DNA of 64,000 bases from Vineibacter terrae (GTDB lineage Bacteria > Pseudomonadota > Alphaproteobacteria > Reyranellales > Reyranellaceae): assembly GCF_008039615.1 (NCBI RefSeq), contig NZ_VDUZ01000002.1:229704-293703 (forward strand). The letters run 5' to 3'. The notes below the pieces were generated by a model. The model worked only from the letters and a program-made list of their open reading frames with translations, made no database searches and was not told the DNA's origin. The position numbers and the translations under genes are program-made. Below are positions 38,673-47,128 of the stretch, in pieces (within the stretch, counting starts at the first letter, position 1; every line of letters starts with the position of its first letter).

Positions 38673-38703
38673 TTTCGTGCAGAACCGTCCGGGTTTCGTG
38701 CAG
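38673..38703 (+). promoter_or_regulatory. Direct repeat, candidate AraC-type operator
   Basis: TTTCGTGCAG occurs at 38673-38682 and again at 38694-38703, start to start 21 bp, which is two helical turns on the same face. It is 60 bp before the dioxygenase small-subunit gene and right after the araC-like gene. This is the arrangement expected for AraC-family half-site pairs placed at a -35 region. Confidence 0.6.
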
Positions 38704-38762
38704 GCCGCACGGCCGCCGTCCGGATAGCATGGCGTTCAAGAACAAGAGCCCACGAGGAAACC

Positions 38763-39269
38763 ATGCCCGATGTGAAGACCGTCTTCGGCTCTCTGGCGGA
38801 TTACCAGAAGGGCGGCATCCAGGTCATCAACGATGACCCCCGGAACTATGTGTTCTCCAACGTCTTCGAGGTGGCGTCGAAGGCCAGGCCCTACGAGCGG
38901 ATCGCCGTCGGCAAGAACTTCGAGTACGTGATCGAGTGCCTGCGCGCCGAGGGCACCTCGCCCTGGTTCACCTGCGACCATGACGAGTTCGCCCTGGTCA
39001 TGGACGGCACCGTGGAGGTGCGGCTGCAGAAGCCGGGTGCCGGCCAGGCGGCGCCGGCCGGCAGCGACGGCGCGATCCAGATGAAGGACGCGCCGGGCGG
39101 CCCCCGGATGGGACGCATGGTCTGCCGGCGCGGCCACATGGCGCTGCTGCCCAAGGGCGCCGCCTACCAGTTCCACGCCGACGCGCCGGGCGTCATCACC
39201 ATCCAGACCGTGCACGGCCCGCTCACCATCGAGCGCTGGGCCGAGATCTGCGAGACCAGGTCGATCTGA
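38763..39269 (+). CDS. hapC: Hydroquinone 1,2-dioxygenase small subunit (HapC/PnpC type)
   Basis: 168 residues (~18 kDa), matching the small subunit of the two-component hydroquinone dioxygenases (HapC of Pseudomonas fluorescens ACB, PnpC). Cupin-like fold with WFTCDHDEFALVMDGTVEV and RRGHMALLPKGAAYQFHAD. The partner is encoded 12 bp downstream, in the same order as in hap and pnp clusters. The heterotetramer opens hydroquinone with O2 and Fe(II) to 4-hydroxymuconic semialdehyde. The small subunit is thought to be structural. ATG follows GAGGAAACC. Confidence 0.85.
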   Translation: MPDVKTVFGSLADYQKGGIQVINDDPRNYVFSNVFEVASKARPYERIAVGKNFEYVIECLRAEGTSPWFTCDHDEFALVMDGTVEVRLQKPGAGQAAPAGSDGAIQMKDAPGGPRMGRMVCRRGHMALLPKGAAYQFHADAPGVITIQTVHGPLTIERWAEICETRSI

Positions 39270-39281
39270 AGGAGATCCGAG

Positions 39282-40265
39282 ATGTCGAGCGCCATCGCCG
39301 TCCAGGCCTCCGAGCCGGACAACTACTACGGCTATCGCAGCTTCAAGAAGGGCAAGTTCGAGTTCAGCCGCGACGAGTATTTCGTGAAGGTGAAGTGGCC
39401 CAAGGGCAGCCACCTGATGCCGGCCGACGTCTTCCTGCGCGCCCTGCAGCGCGACGTGGCCTGGAACTTCTTCTACGGCACGGTCAACTTCGACCATGTC
39501 TTCGGCACGCTGAACCACTACGGCACGGTCGACATGTTCGCCGGCCGCTTCAACGACGCCTACCGCAATGCCGGCCTCGACTACGTCGAGACGTTCTCGT
39601 CGGACGACCTGATGGCCACGTTCAAGGCCGTCCTCGACGACTGGACCAACAAGGGCTACGACCCGTTCGCGGCGCCGGAGGAGACGGCCAACCCTTACGG
39701 CCGCAAGAACGGCAGCAACGTCGACGCCATCAGCCGCCAGCGCGTGACGGCGCAGCGCATGGTGGGTTGCGCCGGCGACACGCCGGTCCGCACCGACGCC
39801 AACGGCTATCCCGTGAACCGGCATTTCGCCGACGTGCCGCAGGACCAGCCCGAGATCCATGCCGAGCAGGGCTTCGAGGACGAGGTGCGGGCCTTCAACC
39901 TGTTCGGCTACCTCTCGCGCTCGGACGTGACCTGGAACCCCAGCGTCTGCTCCGTCGTGCGCGAGAGCCTGTACTGCCCGACCTCGGAGGAGTTCATCCT
40001 GCCGGTCGAGCATGGCAACGACCGCGTCGAATGGTTCCTGCAGATGTCCGACGAGATCACCTGGGTGGTCAAGGACAAGGAGACCGGCGCGCCGCGCGCC
40101 AACGTCACCATGCGGGCGGGCGACATCGCCGCCATGCCGGCCGACATCCGCCACCAGGGCTATTCGGCCAAGCGCTCGATGCTGCTGGTGTGGGAGAACA
40201 ACTCCGGCAAGATCCCCGAGCTGATCGCCAGCGGCAAGGCGCCGGTCACGCCGGTGAAGTTCTGA
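39282..40265 (+). CDS. hapD: Hydroquinone 1,2-dioxygenase large subunit (HapD/PnpD type)
   Basis: 327 residues (~37 kDa), the size of HapD/PnpD, which carries the iron. The C-terminal cupin region has EFILPVEHGNDRVEWFLQ (His244) and MPADIRHQGYSAKRS (His291), candidate iron ligands. Identification rests on length, cupin content and the four-gene synteny dioxygenase small and large subunits, aldehyde dehydrogenase, maleylacetate reductase, which is diagnostic for the hydroquinone pathway. GGAG precedes the ATG. Confidence 0.86.
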   Translation: MSSAIAVQASEPDNYYGYRSFKKGKFEFSRDEYFVKVKWPKGSHLMPADVFLRALQRDVAWNFFYGTVNFDHVFGTLNHYGTVDMFAGRFNDAYRNAGLDYVETFSSDDLMATFKAVLDDWTNKGYDPFAAPEETANPYGRKNGSNVDAISRQRVTAQRMVGCAGDTPVRTDANGYPVNRHFADVPQDQPEIHAEQGFEDEVRAFNLFGYLSRSDVTWNPSVCSVVRESLYCPTSEEFILPVEHGNDRVEWFLQMSDEITWVVKDKETGAPRANVTMRAGDIAAMPADIRHQGYSAKRSMLLVWENNSGKIPELIASGKAPVTPVKF

Positions 40266-40275
40266 GCCGTTCCCA

Positions 40276-40413
40276 ACCTCTCCCGCAAGCGGGAGAGGTT
40301 GGCGCGCGAAGCGCGGCGGGTGAGGGCTTCACGCACGGCACCCCCGTGTGACGCCCTCACCTTCCCATCGCTGACGCGATGGGCCCCTTCCTCTCCCGCT
40401 TGCGGGAGAGGAG
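40276..40413. repeat. Long inverted repeat, 'tctcccc' family (copy 3)
   Basis: Arms CCTCTCCCGCAAGCGGGAGA near 40277-40300 and CCTCTCCCGCTTGCGGGAGA near 40390-40410, joined by GGGTGAGGGC and its complement GCCCTCACC. The design is the same as at 33001. It fills the space between hapD and the dehydrogenase gene and would form a stem in the operon mRNA. Confidence 0.83.
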
Positions 40414-40433
40414 ATCAAGAGTGAGAAAACGCG

Positions 40434-41903
40434 ATGGGCTACCAGACCAGGCTCTTCATCGGCGGCGACTTCGTGCCGGCGCTCGATGGCGCCACGTTCC
40501 CGACGCTCAACCCGCATGACGGGTCGGTGATCGCCGAGGTGGCGGAAGCGAAGGCCGCCGATGTCGACCGCGCCGTCGCGGCGGCGCGCAAGGCATTCCC
40601 GGCCTGGCGCGACATGCCGGCGGCCGATCGCGGCCGGCTGCTGCTGAAGCTGGCCGACAAGATCGAGGAGAATGTCGACGCGCTGGCGCGGCTGGAGGCG
40701 ATCGACACCGGCCACCCCCTGAAGGACGCGCACGTGCTGGACGTGCCGCGCACGGCCGCGACCTTCCGCTATTTCGGCGGCATGGCCGACAAGGTCCAGG
40801 GCTCGGTGGTGCCGGTCGAGGCGGGGTTCCTGAACTACGTGCAGCGCGAGCCTCTGGGCGTGGTGGGCCAGATCGTGCCCTGGAACTTCCCGCTGATGTT
40901 CACGAGCTGGAAGATGGGCCCGGCGCTAGCCGCGGGCAACACGGTGGTGCTCAAGCCCGCCGAGCTGACGCCGCTGTCGACCCTGCGCATCGCCGAGCTG
41001 ATGGCCGAGGTCGGCTTCCCCGAGGGCGTGGTGAACATCGTGCCCGGCTACGGCGCCACGGCCGGGCAGCGCCTGGCCGAGCATCCGGCCGTCGCCAAGA
41101 TCGCCTTCACCGGCTCGACCGTCACCGGCCGGCGGATCGTCGAAGCGTCGGCCGGCAATCTCAAGCGCGTGCAGCTCGAGTTGGGCGGCAAGGGCGCCAA
41201 CATCGTGTTCGACGACGCCGACCTGCAGGCGGCGATCGGCGGCTCGGCCTTCGCGATCTTCCACAACCAGGGCCAGGCCTGCATCGCCGGCTCCCGCCTG
41301 CTGCTGCACGAGAAGATCGCCGATCAGTTCCTCGACGGCTTCGTGAAGCTCGCCAGCTCCATACGCGTGGGCGATCCGCTCGACCCGGCGACGGAGATGG
41401 GCCCGCTGACCTCGGCCGGCCATCGCGACCGGGTGCTGGCCTACTGCAAGATCGCGCACCAGGCCGGCAGCGAGATCCTCACCGGCGGCGGGCCACCGGC
41501 GGATGCGGCGCTGAGCAAGGGCTACTACGTCAAGCCCACCGTGGTGACGGCACAGCCGCAGGACCGGATCTGCATGGAGGAGGTGTTCGGCCCGTTCGTC
41601 AGCGTCACACGCTTCAAGGACGAGGACGAGGTGATCCGCATCGCCAACAGCACCGACTACGGGCTGGGCGGCGGCCTGTGGACGGCCAACCTGCAGCGCG
41701 CCCACCGCGTCGCCGGCGCCATGCAGGCGGGCATGGTGTGGATCAACTCGTACAAGCGCGTGAATCCGGGCTCGCCGTTCGGCGGCGTCAAGGCCTCGGG
41801 CTACGGCCGCGAGATGGGCTTCGAGGCGATGCACGACTACACCGATGCCAAGTCGGTGTGGGTCAACGTCGACGCCCGCCTGCCGCCCTGGTACCCGCGA
41901 TGA
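40434..41903 (+). CDS. hapE: 4-Hydroxymuconic semialdehyde dehydrogenase (HapE type)
   Basis: 489 residues, NAD(P)-dependent aldehyde dehydrogenase. PWNFP (149-153, Asn151), FTGSTVTGRRI (225-235), catalytic Glu249 in LELGGKG and nucleophile Cys283 in NQGQACIAGSR; EVFGPFVSVTRF later. ALDH sequence alone does not set specificity; the place between the ring-cleavage dioxygenase and maleylacetate reductase points to oxidation of 4-hydroxymuconic semialdehyde to maleylacetate. Start ATG 40434 with a weak GAGTGAGAA site. Confidence 0.88.
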   Translation: MGYQTRLFIGGDFVPALDGATFPTLNPHDGSVIAEVAEAKAADVDRAVAAARKAFPAWRDMPAADRGRLLLKLADKIEENVDALARLEAIDTGHPLKDAHVLDVPRTAATFRYFGGMADKVQGSVVPVEAGFLNYVQREPLGVVGQIVPWNFPLMFTSWKMGPALAAGNTVVLKPAELTPLSTLRIAELMAEVGFPEGVVNIVPGYGATAGQRLAEHPAVAKIAFTGSTVTGRRIVEASAGNLKRVQLELGGKGANIVFDDADLQAAIGGSAFAIFHNQGQACIAGSRLLLHEKIADQFLDGFVKLASSIRVGDPLDPATEMGPLTSAGHRDRVLAYCKIAHQAGSEILTGGGPPADAALSKGYYVKPTVVTAQPQDRICMEEVFGPFVSVTRFKDEDEVIRIANSTDYGLGGGLWTANLQRAHRVAGAMQAGMVWINSYKRVNPGSPFGGVKASGYGREMGFEAMHDYTDAKSVWVNVDARLPPWYPR

Positions 41904-41907
41904 TCCC

Positions 41908-41986
41908 GTCATCCCGAGCGCAGCGAGGGATCTCCCGCGAGTGGGGTCTCGCTTCGCAGGAGATCCCTCGCTGCGCTCGGGATGAC
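41908..41986. repeat. Inverted repeat, 'gtcatcccgagcg' family (copy 4)
   Basis: GTCATCCCGAGCGCAGCGAG + GGATCTCC and GGAGATCCCTCGCTGCGCTC + GGGATGAC, arms perfect over 28 bp, loop ~23 bp. It begins 5 bp after the dehydrogenase stop codon, inside the hap operon. Confidence 0.9.
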
Positions 41987-42021
41987 AGTTTGCACAGCTG
42001 GCATGATGGATTGAATCAACC

Positions 42022-43086
42022 ATGATCCGTCCCTTCACCTATGACCAGCTGCCCGGCCGGGTGGTGTTCGGCGCCGGCACGCTTGCGTGCCTGCCGGACG
42101 AGGTCGTGCGCCTGGGCGCCGAGCGCGCCATCGTGCTGTCGACGCCCGAGCAGACCGCCGTGGCGCAGAACGTCGCTCGCCATCTCGGCGCGCGCAGCGC
42201 CGGAATCTTCCCCAAGGCCGTCATGCATGTGCCGATCGAGACGGCGCGTGAAGCGCGTGCCGAGGCGCGGCGCCTGAACGCCGACTGCGCCATCGCTGTC
42301 GGCGGCGGCTCGACCACCGGGCTGGGCAAGGCGATCGCGCTCGACAGTGGCCTGCCGATCATCGCGGTGCCCACCACCTACGCCGGCTCGGAGATGACGC
42401 CGATCTGGGGCCTCACCGAGGGTGGCCTGAAGAAGACTGGCCGCGATCCGCGCGTACTGCCGCGCACCGTGATCTACGATCCGACATTGACCTTGAGCCT
42501 GCCGGCGGCGCTGTCGGCCACCAGCGGCATGAACGCCATCGCCCATTGCGTGGAGGCGCTCTACGCCGTCGACGCCAATCCGATTGTGTCGATGTGGGCG
42601 GCGGAGGGCATTCGCGCGTTGGCCGCCGCGCTGCCCGCCATCATGGCCAGGCCGGACGATCTTGCCGCCCGCTCGGATGCGCTCTATGGCGCCTGGCTGG
42701 CCGGCGCCTCGCTGGGTGCGGTCAGCATGGCGCTGCACCACAAGCTGTGCCACACGCTGGGCGGCACCTTCAACCTGCCGCACGCCGAGACGCACACGAT
42801 CGTGCTGCCGCATGCCACGGCCTACAACCGCGACGCGGCGCCCGAGGCGATGGCCCGCATCGCGCACGCCCTGGGCGCCGATGACGCGGCGCTGGGATTG
42901 CACGCGCTGGCGCAGCGGCTGGGCGCGCCGACGGCGCTGCGCACCCTGGGCGTGCAGGAAGCCGACCTCGACCGCGCCGCCGACATCGCCAGCCGCGAGC
43001 CCTACCCCAACCCGCGCCCGATCGATCGCGCCGCCATCCGGGCGCTGCTGCAGGACGCCTGGTCGGGCGCGCCGCCGTCTGCCTGA
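42022..43086 (+). CDS. hapF: Maleylacetate reductase (HapF type)
   Basis: 354 residues, Fe-type alcohol dehydrogenase-like family in its maleylacetate reductase branch. NAD-binding GGGSTTGLGKA (94-104), VPTTYAGSEMTPIWG (117-131), and the active-site segment HHKLCHTLGGTFNLPHAETH (core His240, His244, His254). Reduces maleylacetate to 3-oxoadipate with NAD(P)H; the 3-oxoadipate then goes to the TCA cycle by genes outside the window. Follows a palindromic repeat, 118 bp after hapE. Confidence 0.93.
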   Translation: MIRPFTYDQLPGRVVFGAGTLACLPDEVVRLGAERAIVLSTPEQTAVAQNVARHLGARSAGIFPKAVMHVPIETAREARAEARRLNADCAIAVGGGSTTGLGKAIALDSGLPIIAVPTTYAGSEMTPIWGLTEGGLKKTGRDPRVLPRTVIYDPTLTLSLPAALSATSGMNAIAHCVEALYAVDANPIVSMWAAEGIRALAAALPAIMARPDDLAARSDALYGAWLAGASLGAVSMALHHKLCHTLGGTFNLPHAETHTIVLPHATAYNRDAAPEAMARIAHALGADDAALGLHALAQRLGAPTALRTLGVQEADLDRAADIASREPYPNPRPIDRAAIRALLQDAWSGAPPSA

Positions 43087-43113
43087 GAAACGTACATAAC
43101 AAGGGAGGACACG

Positions 43114-44382
43114 ATGAGGGAGATCACACGCCGCGGGGCGCTCAAAGGCTCCGCCGCCGGCCTTGCCGCGGCCGGCGTCATCGGCGCGCCGGCGATCGCC
43201 CAGGCCAGGCGCATCAAGATCGGCTATGTCAGCCCGCAGACCGGGCCGCTGGCGCCGTTCGCCGAGGCCGACAACTTCGTGATCGCGGGCGTGCGCGAGG
43301 CGACCAAGGCGGGGCTGTCGATCGGCGGCCGCAACCAGCCGTTCGAGATCCTGGTCAAGGACAGCCAGTCCAACCCCAACCGTGCCGCCGAGGTGGCGAG
43401 CGACCTGATCCTGAAGGACGAGGTCGACCTGATGCTGGTGGCCTCGACACCGGAGACCACCAACCCGGTATGCGACCAGTGCGAGGTCAACGAGGTGCCG
43501 TGCGTGTCGTCGGTGGCGCCGTGGCAGCCCTGGTTCTTCGCGCGCGGCGGCAAGCCCGACACCGGCTTCAAGTACACCTATCACTTCTTCTGGGGCCTGG
43601 AGGACGTGATCGCGGTCTACACCAACATGTGGGGCCAGGTGCCGACCAACAAGTCGGTCGGCGGGCTGTTCCCCAACGACGGCGACGGCAACGCCTGGGG
43701 CGACAAGGAGCGCGGCTTCCCGCCGGTGCTGGGCAAGCTGGGCTACAAGCTCACCGATCCCGGCCGCTTCCAGAACCTCAACGACAATTTCTCGGCCCAG
43801 ATCTCGGCCTTCAAGGCGGCCAATGTCGAGGTCGTCACCGGCGTCGTGATCCCGCCCGACCTCACCACGTTCTGGAACCAGGCGCAGCAGCAGGGCTTCA
43901 AGCCCAAGGCCGTGTCGATCGGCAAGGCGCTGCTGTTCCCGGTCGTGCTCGAGGGCCTGGGCAATGCCGGGCACAACCTCTCGACCGAGGTGTGGTGGAC
44001 GCCGCACCATCCGTTCAAGTCGTCGCTGACCGGCGCCCGCGCCCAGCAGCTCGCCGACGGCTACACCCAGGCGAGCAAGAAGCAGTGGACGCAGCCGATC
44101 GGCTTCGTGCATGCGCTGTTCGAGGTCGCGGTCGACGTGATGAAGCGCTCCAAGGGCGCCGGCGAGCGCGCCAGCGTGCTGGACGCCGCCGCCAAGACCA
44201 GGCTCGACACCATTGTCGGCCCCATCGCCTGGGGCGCGGGACCGGTGAAGAACGTCGCCAAGACGCCGCTGGTAGGCGGCCAATGGCGCCGCGGCGGCAC
44301 CTTCAAGTACGACCTGGTGATCACCGACAACCAGACCGCGCCCAACATCCCGATCGCGGGCAAGATGGAAGCGATCGGGTGA
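43114..44382 (+). CDS. LIV-type ABC transporter substrate-binding protein (system 3)
   Basis: 422 residues. Tat signal ITRRGALKGSAAGLAAAG (cut near AQA at ~27-30), then a Peripla_BP_6 domain: KIGYVSPQTGPLAPFAEADN, VKDSQSNPNRAAEVASDLIL, DLMLVASTPETTNPV. It lies 27 bp after maleylacetate reductase on the same strand with GGGAGGA before its ATG. It probably binds the aromatic precursor of the hydroquinone pathway. Confidence 0.93.
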   Translation: MREITRRGALKGSAAGLAAAGVIGAPAIAQARRIKIGYVSPQTGPLAPFAEADNFVIAGVREATKAGLSIGGRNQPFEILVKDSQSNPNRAAEVASDLILKDEVDLMLVASTPETTNPVCDQCEVNEVPCVSSVAPWQPWFFARGGKPDTGFKYTYHFFWGLEDVIAVYTNMWGQVPTNKSVGGLFPNDGDGNAWGDKERGFPPVLGKLGYKLTDPGRFQNLNDNFSAQISAFKAANVEVVTGVVIPPDLTTFWNQAQQQGFKPKAVSIGKALLFPVVLEGLGNAGHNLSTEVWWTPHHPFKSSLTGARAQQLADGYTQASKKQWTQPIGFVHALFEVAVDVMKRSKGAGERASVLDAAAKTRLDTIVGPIAWGAGPVKNVAKTPLVGGQWRRGGTFKYDLVITDNQTAPNIPIAGKMEAIG

Positions 44383-44384
44383 AT

Positions 44385-44514
44385 CCCTCCCCCAACGAAG
44401 TTGGGGGAGGTGGCCGAAGGCCGGAGGGGGATCCGACGTGATCTCTGCAACCAAGATCACCTTGGCTTCCCTCCGCCCCTTCGGGGCACCTCCCCAGCAA
44501 AGCTGGGGAGGAAG
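44385..44514. repeat. Long inverted repeat, 'tctcccc' family (copy 4)
   Basis: CCTCCCCCAACGAAGTTGGG + GGAGGTGGCCGAAGGCCGGA at the left; CCCTCCGCCCCTTCGGGGCA + CCTCCCCAGCAAAGCTGGGG + AGG at the right. Each side is itself a hairpin, and the two sides pair imperfectly. It separates the binding-protein gene from livG. Confidence 0.8.
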
Positions 44515-44520
44515 AAAGCC

Positions 44521-45252
44521 ATGACCACGATCCTGCGGCTTGACGGCGTCTCCAAATCGTTCGGTGCGCTCAAGGTGATCGACGATCTGTCGATCAGCCT
44601 GGCGCAAGGCGAGGCGCTGGGCGTGATCGGGCCCAACGGCGCCGGCAAGAGCACGATGTTCAACCTGATCACCGGCGGCGTGGCGCCGGGCGCCGGACGC
44701 ATCCTGTTCGCGGACCGCGACATCACGCGGCTGGCGCCGCCGGCGCGCTGCCGGCTGGGCATCGGCCGCTCGTACCAGATCCCGCAGCCGTTCGCCGGCA
44801 TGACGGTGTTCGAGAACGTGCTGGTCGGCGCCACGTTCGGCGGCGGGCGGCCCGAGCGGCACTGCCACGACTCGTGCATCGCGGTGCTGCAGACAACGGG
44901 CCTGCTGGGCAAGGCCAACCGGCTGGCCGGCTCGCTCACCCTGCTGGAGCGCAAGCGCCTGGAGCTGGCGCGCGCGCTCTCGATCGGCCCCAAGGTGCTG
45001 CTGCTGGACGAGATCGCCGGCGGCCTCACCGAGGGCGAATGCCAGGCGCTGGTCGAGACCATCCGCGCCGTGCACCGCAGCGGCGTGTCGCTGATCTGGA
45101 TCGAGCACGTCGTGCATGCGCTGCTGTCGGTGGCCAGCCGCCTGGTGGTGATCAATTTCGGCCGGCTGCTGGCCGACGGCGAGCCGCAGGCGGTGATGAA
45201 CGATGCGCGCGTGCAGTCGGTGTACATGGGCATCGACGAGGCGGCGGCGTGA
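44521..45252 (+). CDS. livG: LIV-type ABC transporter ATPase LivG (system 3)
   Basis: 243 residues. Walker A GPNGAGKST, Q-loop IGRSYQIPQPFAGMT, signature LTLLERKRLELARAL (LSGG replaced by LTLL), Walker B LLLDEIAGGLTEGE, H-loop WIEHVVHALL. As in system 2, the signature is divergent. GGAGGAAG lies before ATG 44521. Its stop overlaps the livF start (GTGA). Confidence 0.92.
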   Translation: MTTILRLDGVSKSFGALKVIDDLSISLAQGEALGVIGPNGAGKSTMFNLITGGVAPGAGRILFADRDITRLAPPARCRLGIGRSYQIPQPFAGMTVFENVLVGATFGGGRPERHCHDSCIAVLQTTGLLGKANRLAGSLTLLERKRLELARALSIGPKVLLLDEIAGGLTEGECQALVETIRAVHRSGVSLIWIEHVVHALLSVASRLVVINFGRLLADGEPQAVMNDARVQSVYMGIDEAAA

Positions 45253-45953
45253 GGGCGGCACTGCTGGAGACGCATGGGCTGGAAGCCTTCTACGGCGACT
45301 TCCAGGCGCTGTTCGGCATCGATGTCGCGATCGCGCCGGGCGAGACCATCGCCATCATCGGCGCCAACGGCGCCGGCAAGTCGACCTTCCTGCGCGCCGT
45401 CTGCGGCGTGCTCGCCGCCGAGCCCGGCCGCATCCGCCATCGCGGCAGCGCGATCGGCGGCATGCCGCCCGACCGGATCGTGGCCCGCGGCATCGCCATG
45501 GTGCCCGAGGGGCGCCGGCTTTTCAGCTCGCTCAGCGTCGAGGAGAATCTGCGGATCGGCGCCGATGTCGGCCGCCAGGGACCATGGTCGCTGGAGCGGC
45601 TCTACCGCCTGTTCCCGGTGCTGGCCGAGCGGCGCCGCGCCGCGCCCACGTCGCTGTCGGGTGGCCAGCAGCAGATGGCCGCGATCGGCCGGGCGCTGAT
45701 GACCAACCCCGAGCTGCTGCTGTGCGACGAGGTCTCGCTGGGCCTGGCGCCGGTCGTGATCCGCGACCTGTACGCCGCCCTGCCCGCGATCCGCGCCGAG
45801 GGCACGGCGATCGTCGTGGTCGAGCAGGACATCAACCAGGCGCTGCAGGTGGCCGACCGGGTCTACTGCTTCATGGAAGGGCGCGTGACGTTGAGCGGCA
45901 CGCCCAAAGAGCTGTCGCGCGAGCAGATCCGCGCCGCCTATTTCGGGATGTAG
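45249..45953 (+). CDS. livF: LIV-type ABC transporter ATPase LivF (system 3)
   Basis: 234 residues. Walker A GANGAGKST, signature LSGGQQQMAAIGRALM, Walker B LLCDEVSLGLAP (DEV rather than DEP), H-loop VVEQDINQAL. GTG start 45249 is translationally coupled to livG. Followed by a 300-bp repeat-filled gap before livH, so the ATPase genes precede the permease genes in this operon, the reverse of system 2. Confidence 0.92.
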   Translation: MRAALLETHGLEAFYGDFQALFGIDVAIAPGETIAIIGANGAGKSTFLRAVCGVLAAEPGRIRHRGSAIGGMPPDRIVARGIAMVPEGRRLFSSLSVEENLRIGADVGRQGPWSLERLYRLFPVLAERRRAAPTSLSGGQQQMAAIGRALMTNPELLLCDEVSLGLAPVVIRDLYAALPAIRAEGTAIVVVEQDINQALQVADRVYCFMEGRVTLSGTPKELSREQIRAAYFGM

Positions 45954-45970
45954 CGTTGTGACTCTCTGTT

Positions 45971-46235
45971 GTCCTGAGCGAAGCGAAGGACCTTGCGGTG
46001 CGCCAACTGTCCGCGGTGGTGCGGGTGAAGCACCGTTGAAAGACTCCACCACAGAGACACAGAGGTCACAGAGCGACACAGAGAACGGCTTGTCGCGCGC
46101 CTGCGGCGCGCAATCATTTCTTCTCTCTGTGTACCTCGGTGACCTCTGTGTCTCTGTGGTGAAGCCTTCCTCTCTCAAACGCACCAGCGCGTTCGATCGA
46201 CGCACCGCAAGGTCCTTCGCTGCGCTCAGAACGAC
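45971..46235. repeat. Nested inverted repeats inside the liv operon
   Basis: Outer arms: GTCCTGAGCGAAGCGAAGGA + CCTTGCGGTGCG (45971-46002) and CGCACCGCAAGGTCCTTCGC (46201-46220) onward. Inner arms: CACCACAGAGACACAGAGGT (46048-46067) onward and ACCTCTGTGTCTCTGTGGTG (46142-46161), about 38 bp each. A third hairpin (GCGCGCCTGCGGCGCGC) sits in the centre. The inner element (CACAGAGACACAGAG) is a motif widespread as a dispersed repeat in bacteria. No gene in 45954-46253. Confidence 0.85.
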
Positions 46236-46253
46236 ACGGAGGAGACGAAACCC

Positions 46254-47123
46254 ATGACCGCGGCGATCGACACGGTGCTGCAGGGCGCGCTACTGGGCGG
46301 GCTTTATGCCCTGTTCGCGGCCGGGCTGAGCCTGATCTTCGGCATCATGCGCCTGGTCAACATCGCGCATGGCGACCTGATCGTGCTGGCGGCCTACATC
46401 GCGCTGGTGGTGGTGCAGGCCACCGGCATCGGGCCGATCGAGAGCCTGGCGGTCGTGGTGCCTGTCATGTTCGCGATCGGCTATGTCCTGCAGCGCGGGC
46501 TGCTGAACCTGACCTTGGATCGCGGCATCCTGCCGCCGCTGCTGGTCACCTTCGGCCTGTCGATCATCATCCAGAACGTGCTGCTGGAAGGCTTCTCCGC
46601 CGACAGCCGCAAGCTGCAGGCCGGCGCCTTCGAGACCGCGAGCCTGCGGCTCGGCGCCGACCTCGCCGTCGGGTGGTTCCCGCTCCTGATCTTCGTGACG
46701 GCCGTGGCGGTGATCGCCGGCCTGCAGGCGCTGCTCTACCGCACCCGGCTGGGCCGCGCCTTCCGCGCCGTGTCGGACGATCCCGAGGCGGCCCGCTTCT
46801 ACGGCGTCGACAACCGGCACCTGTTCGCGCTGGCCATGGCGCTGGCGCTGGCGGTCGTGTCGATCGCGGCGGTGTTCCTGGCGGTGCGCACCAACTTCGA
46901 TCCCGCCGTCGGGCCGGCGCGGCTGCTGTTCGCCTTCGAGGCGGTGATCATCGGCGGCCTGGGCAGCCTGTGGGGCACGCTCGCCGGCGGCATCATCCTG
47001 GGCGTGGCGCAGAGCGTCGGTGCCCGCATCGATCCGGCCTGGCAGCTGCTGGCCGGTCATGTCGCGTTCCTGCTGGTTCTGGTGATGCGGCCACGCGGCC
47101 TCTTCCCGCGCGCGGTGGATTGA
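46254..47123 (+). CDS. livH: LIV-type ABC transporter permease LivH (system 3)
   Basis: 289 residues, about eight helices. IFGIMRLVNIAHGDLIVLAAY at the front, RGILPPLLVTFGLSIIIQNVL, coupling loop RAVSDDPEAARFYGVDN, and IIGGLGSLWGTLAGGIILGV. Overlap-free, 6 bp before livM. GGAGGAGACG precedes ATG 46254. Confidence 0.95.
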   Translation: MTAAIDTVLQGALLGGLYALFAAGLSLIFGIMRLVNIAHGDLIVLAAYIALVVVQATGIGPIESLAVVVPVMFAIGYVLQRGLLNLTLDRGILPPLLVTFGLSIIIQNVLLEGFSADSRKLQAGAFETASLRLGADLAVGWFPLLIFVTAVAVIAGLQALLYRTRLGRAFRAVSDDPEAARFYGVDNRHLFALAMALALAVVSIAAVFLAVRTNFDPAVGPARLLFAFEAVIIGGLGSLWGTLAGGIILGVAQSVGARIDPAWQLLAGHVAFLLVLVMRPRGLFPRAVD

Positions 47124-47128
47124 AGGCG

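Noticed and set aside
43082..43113. Possible further IclR palindrome before the system 3 binding protein
   Set aside because: ACGTACATAACAAGG shows no match to GTTCGCANTGCGCAC.
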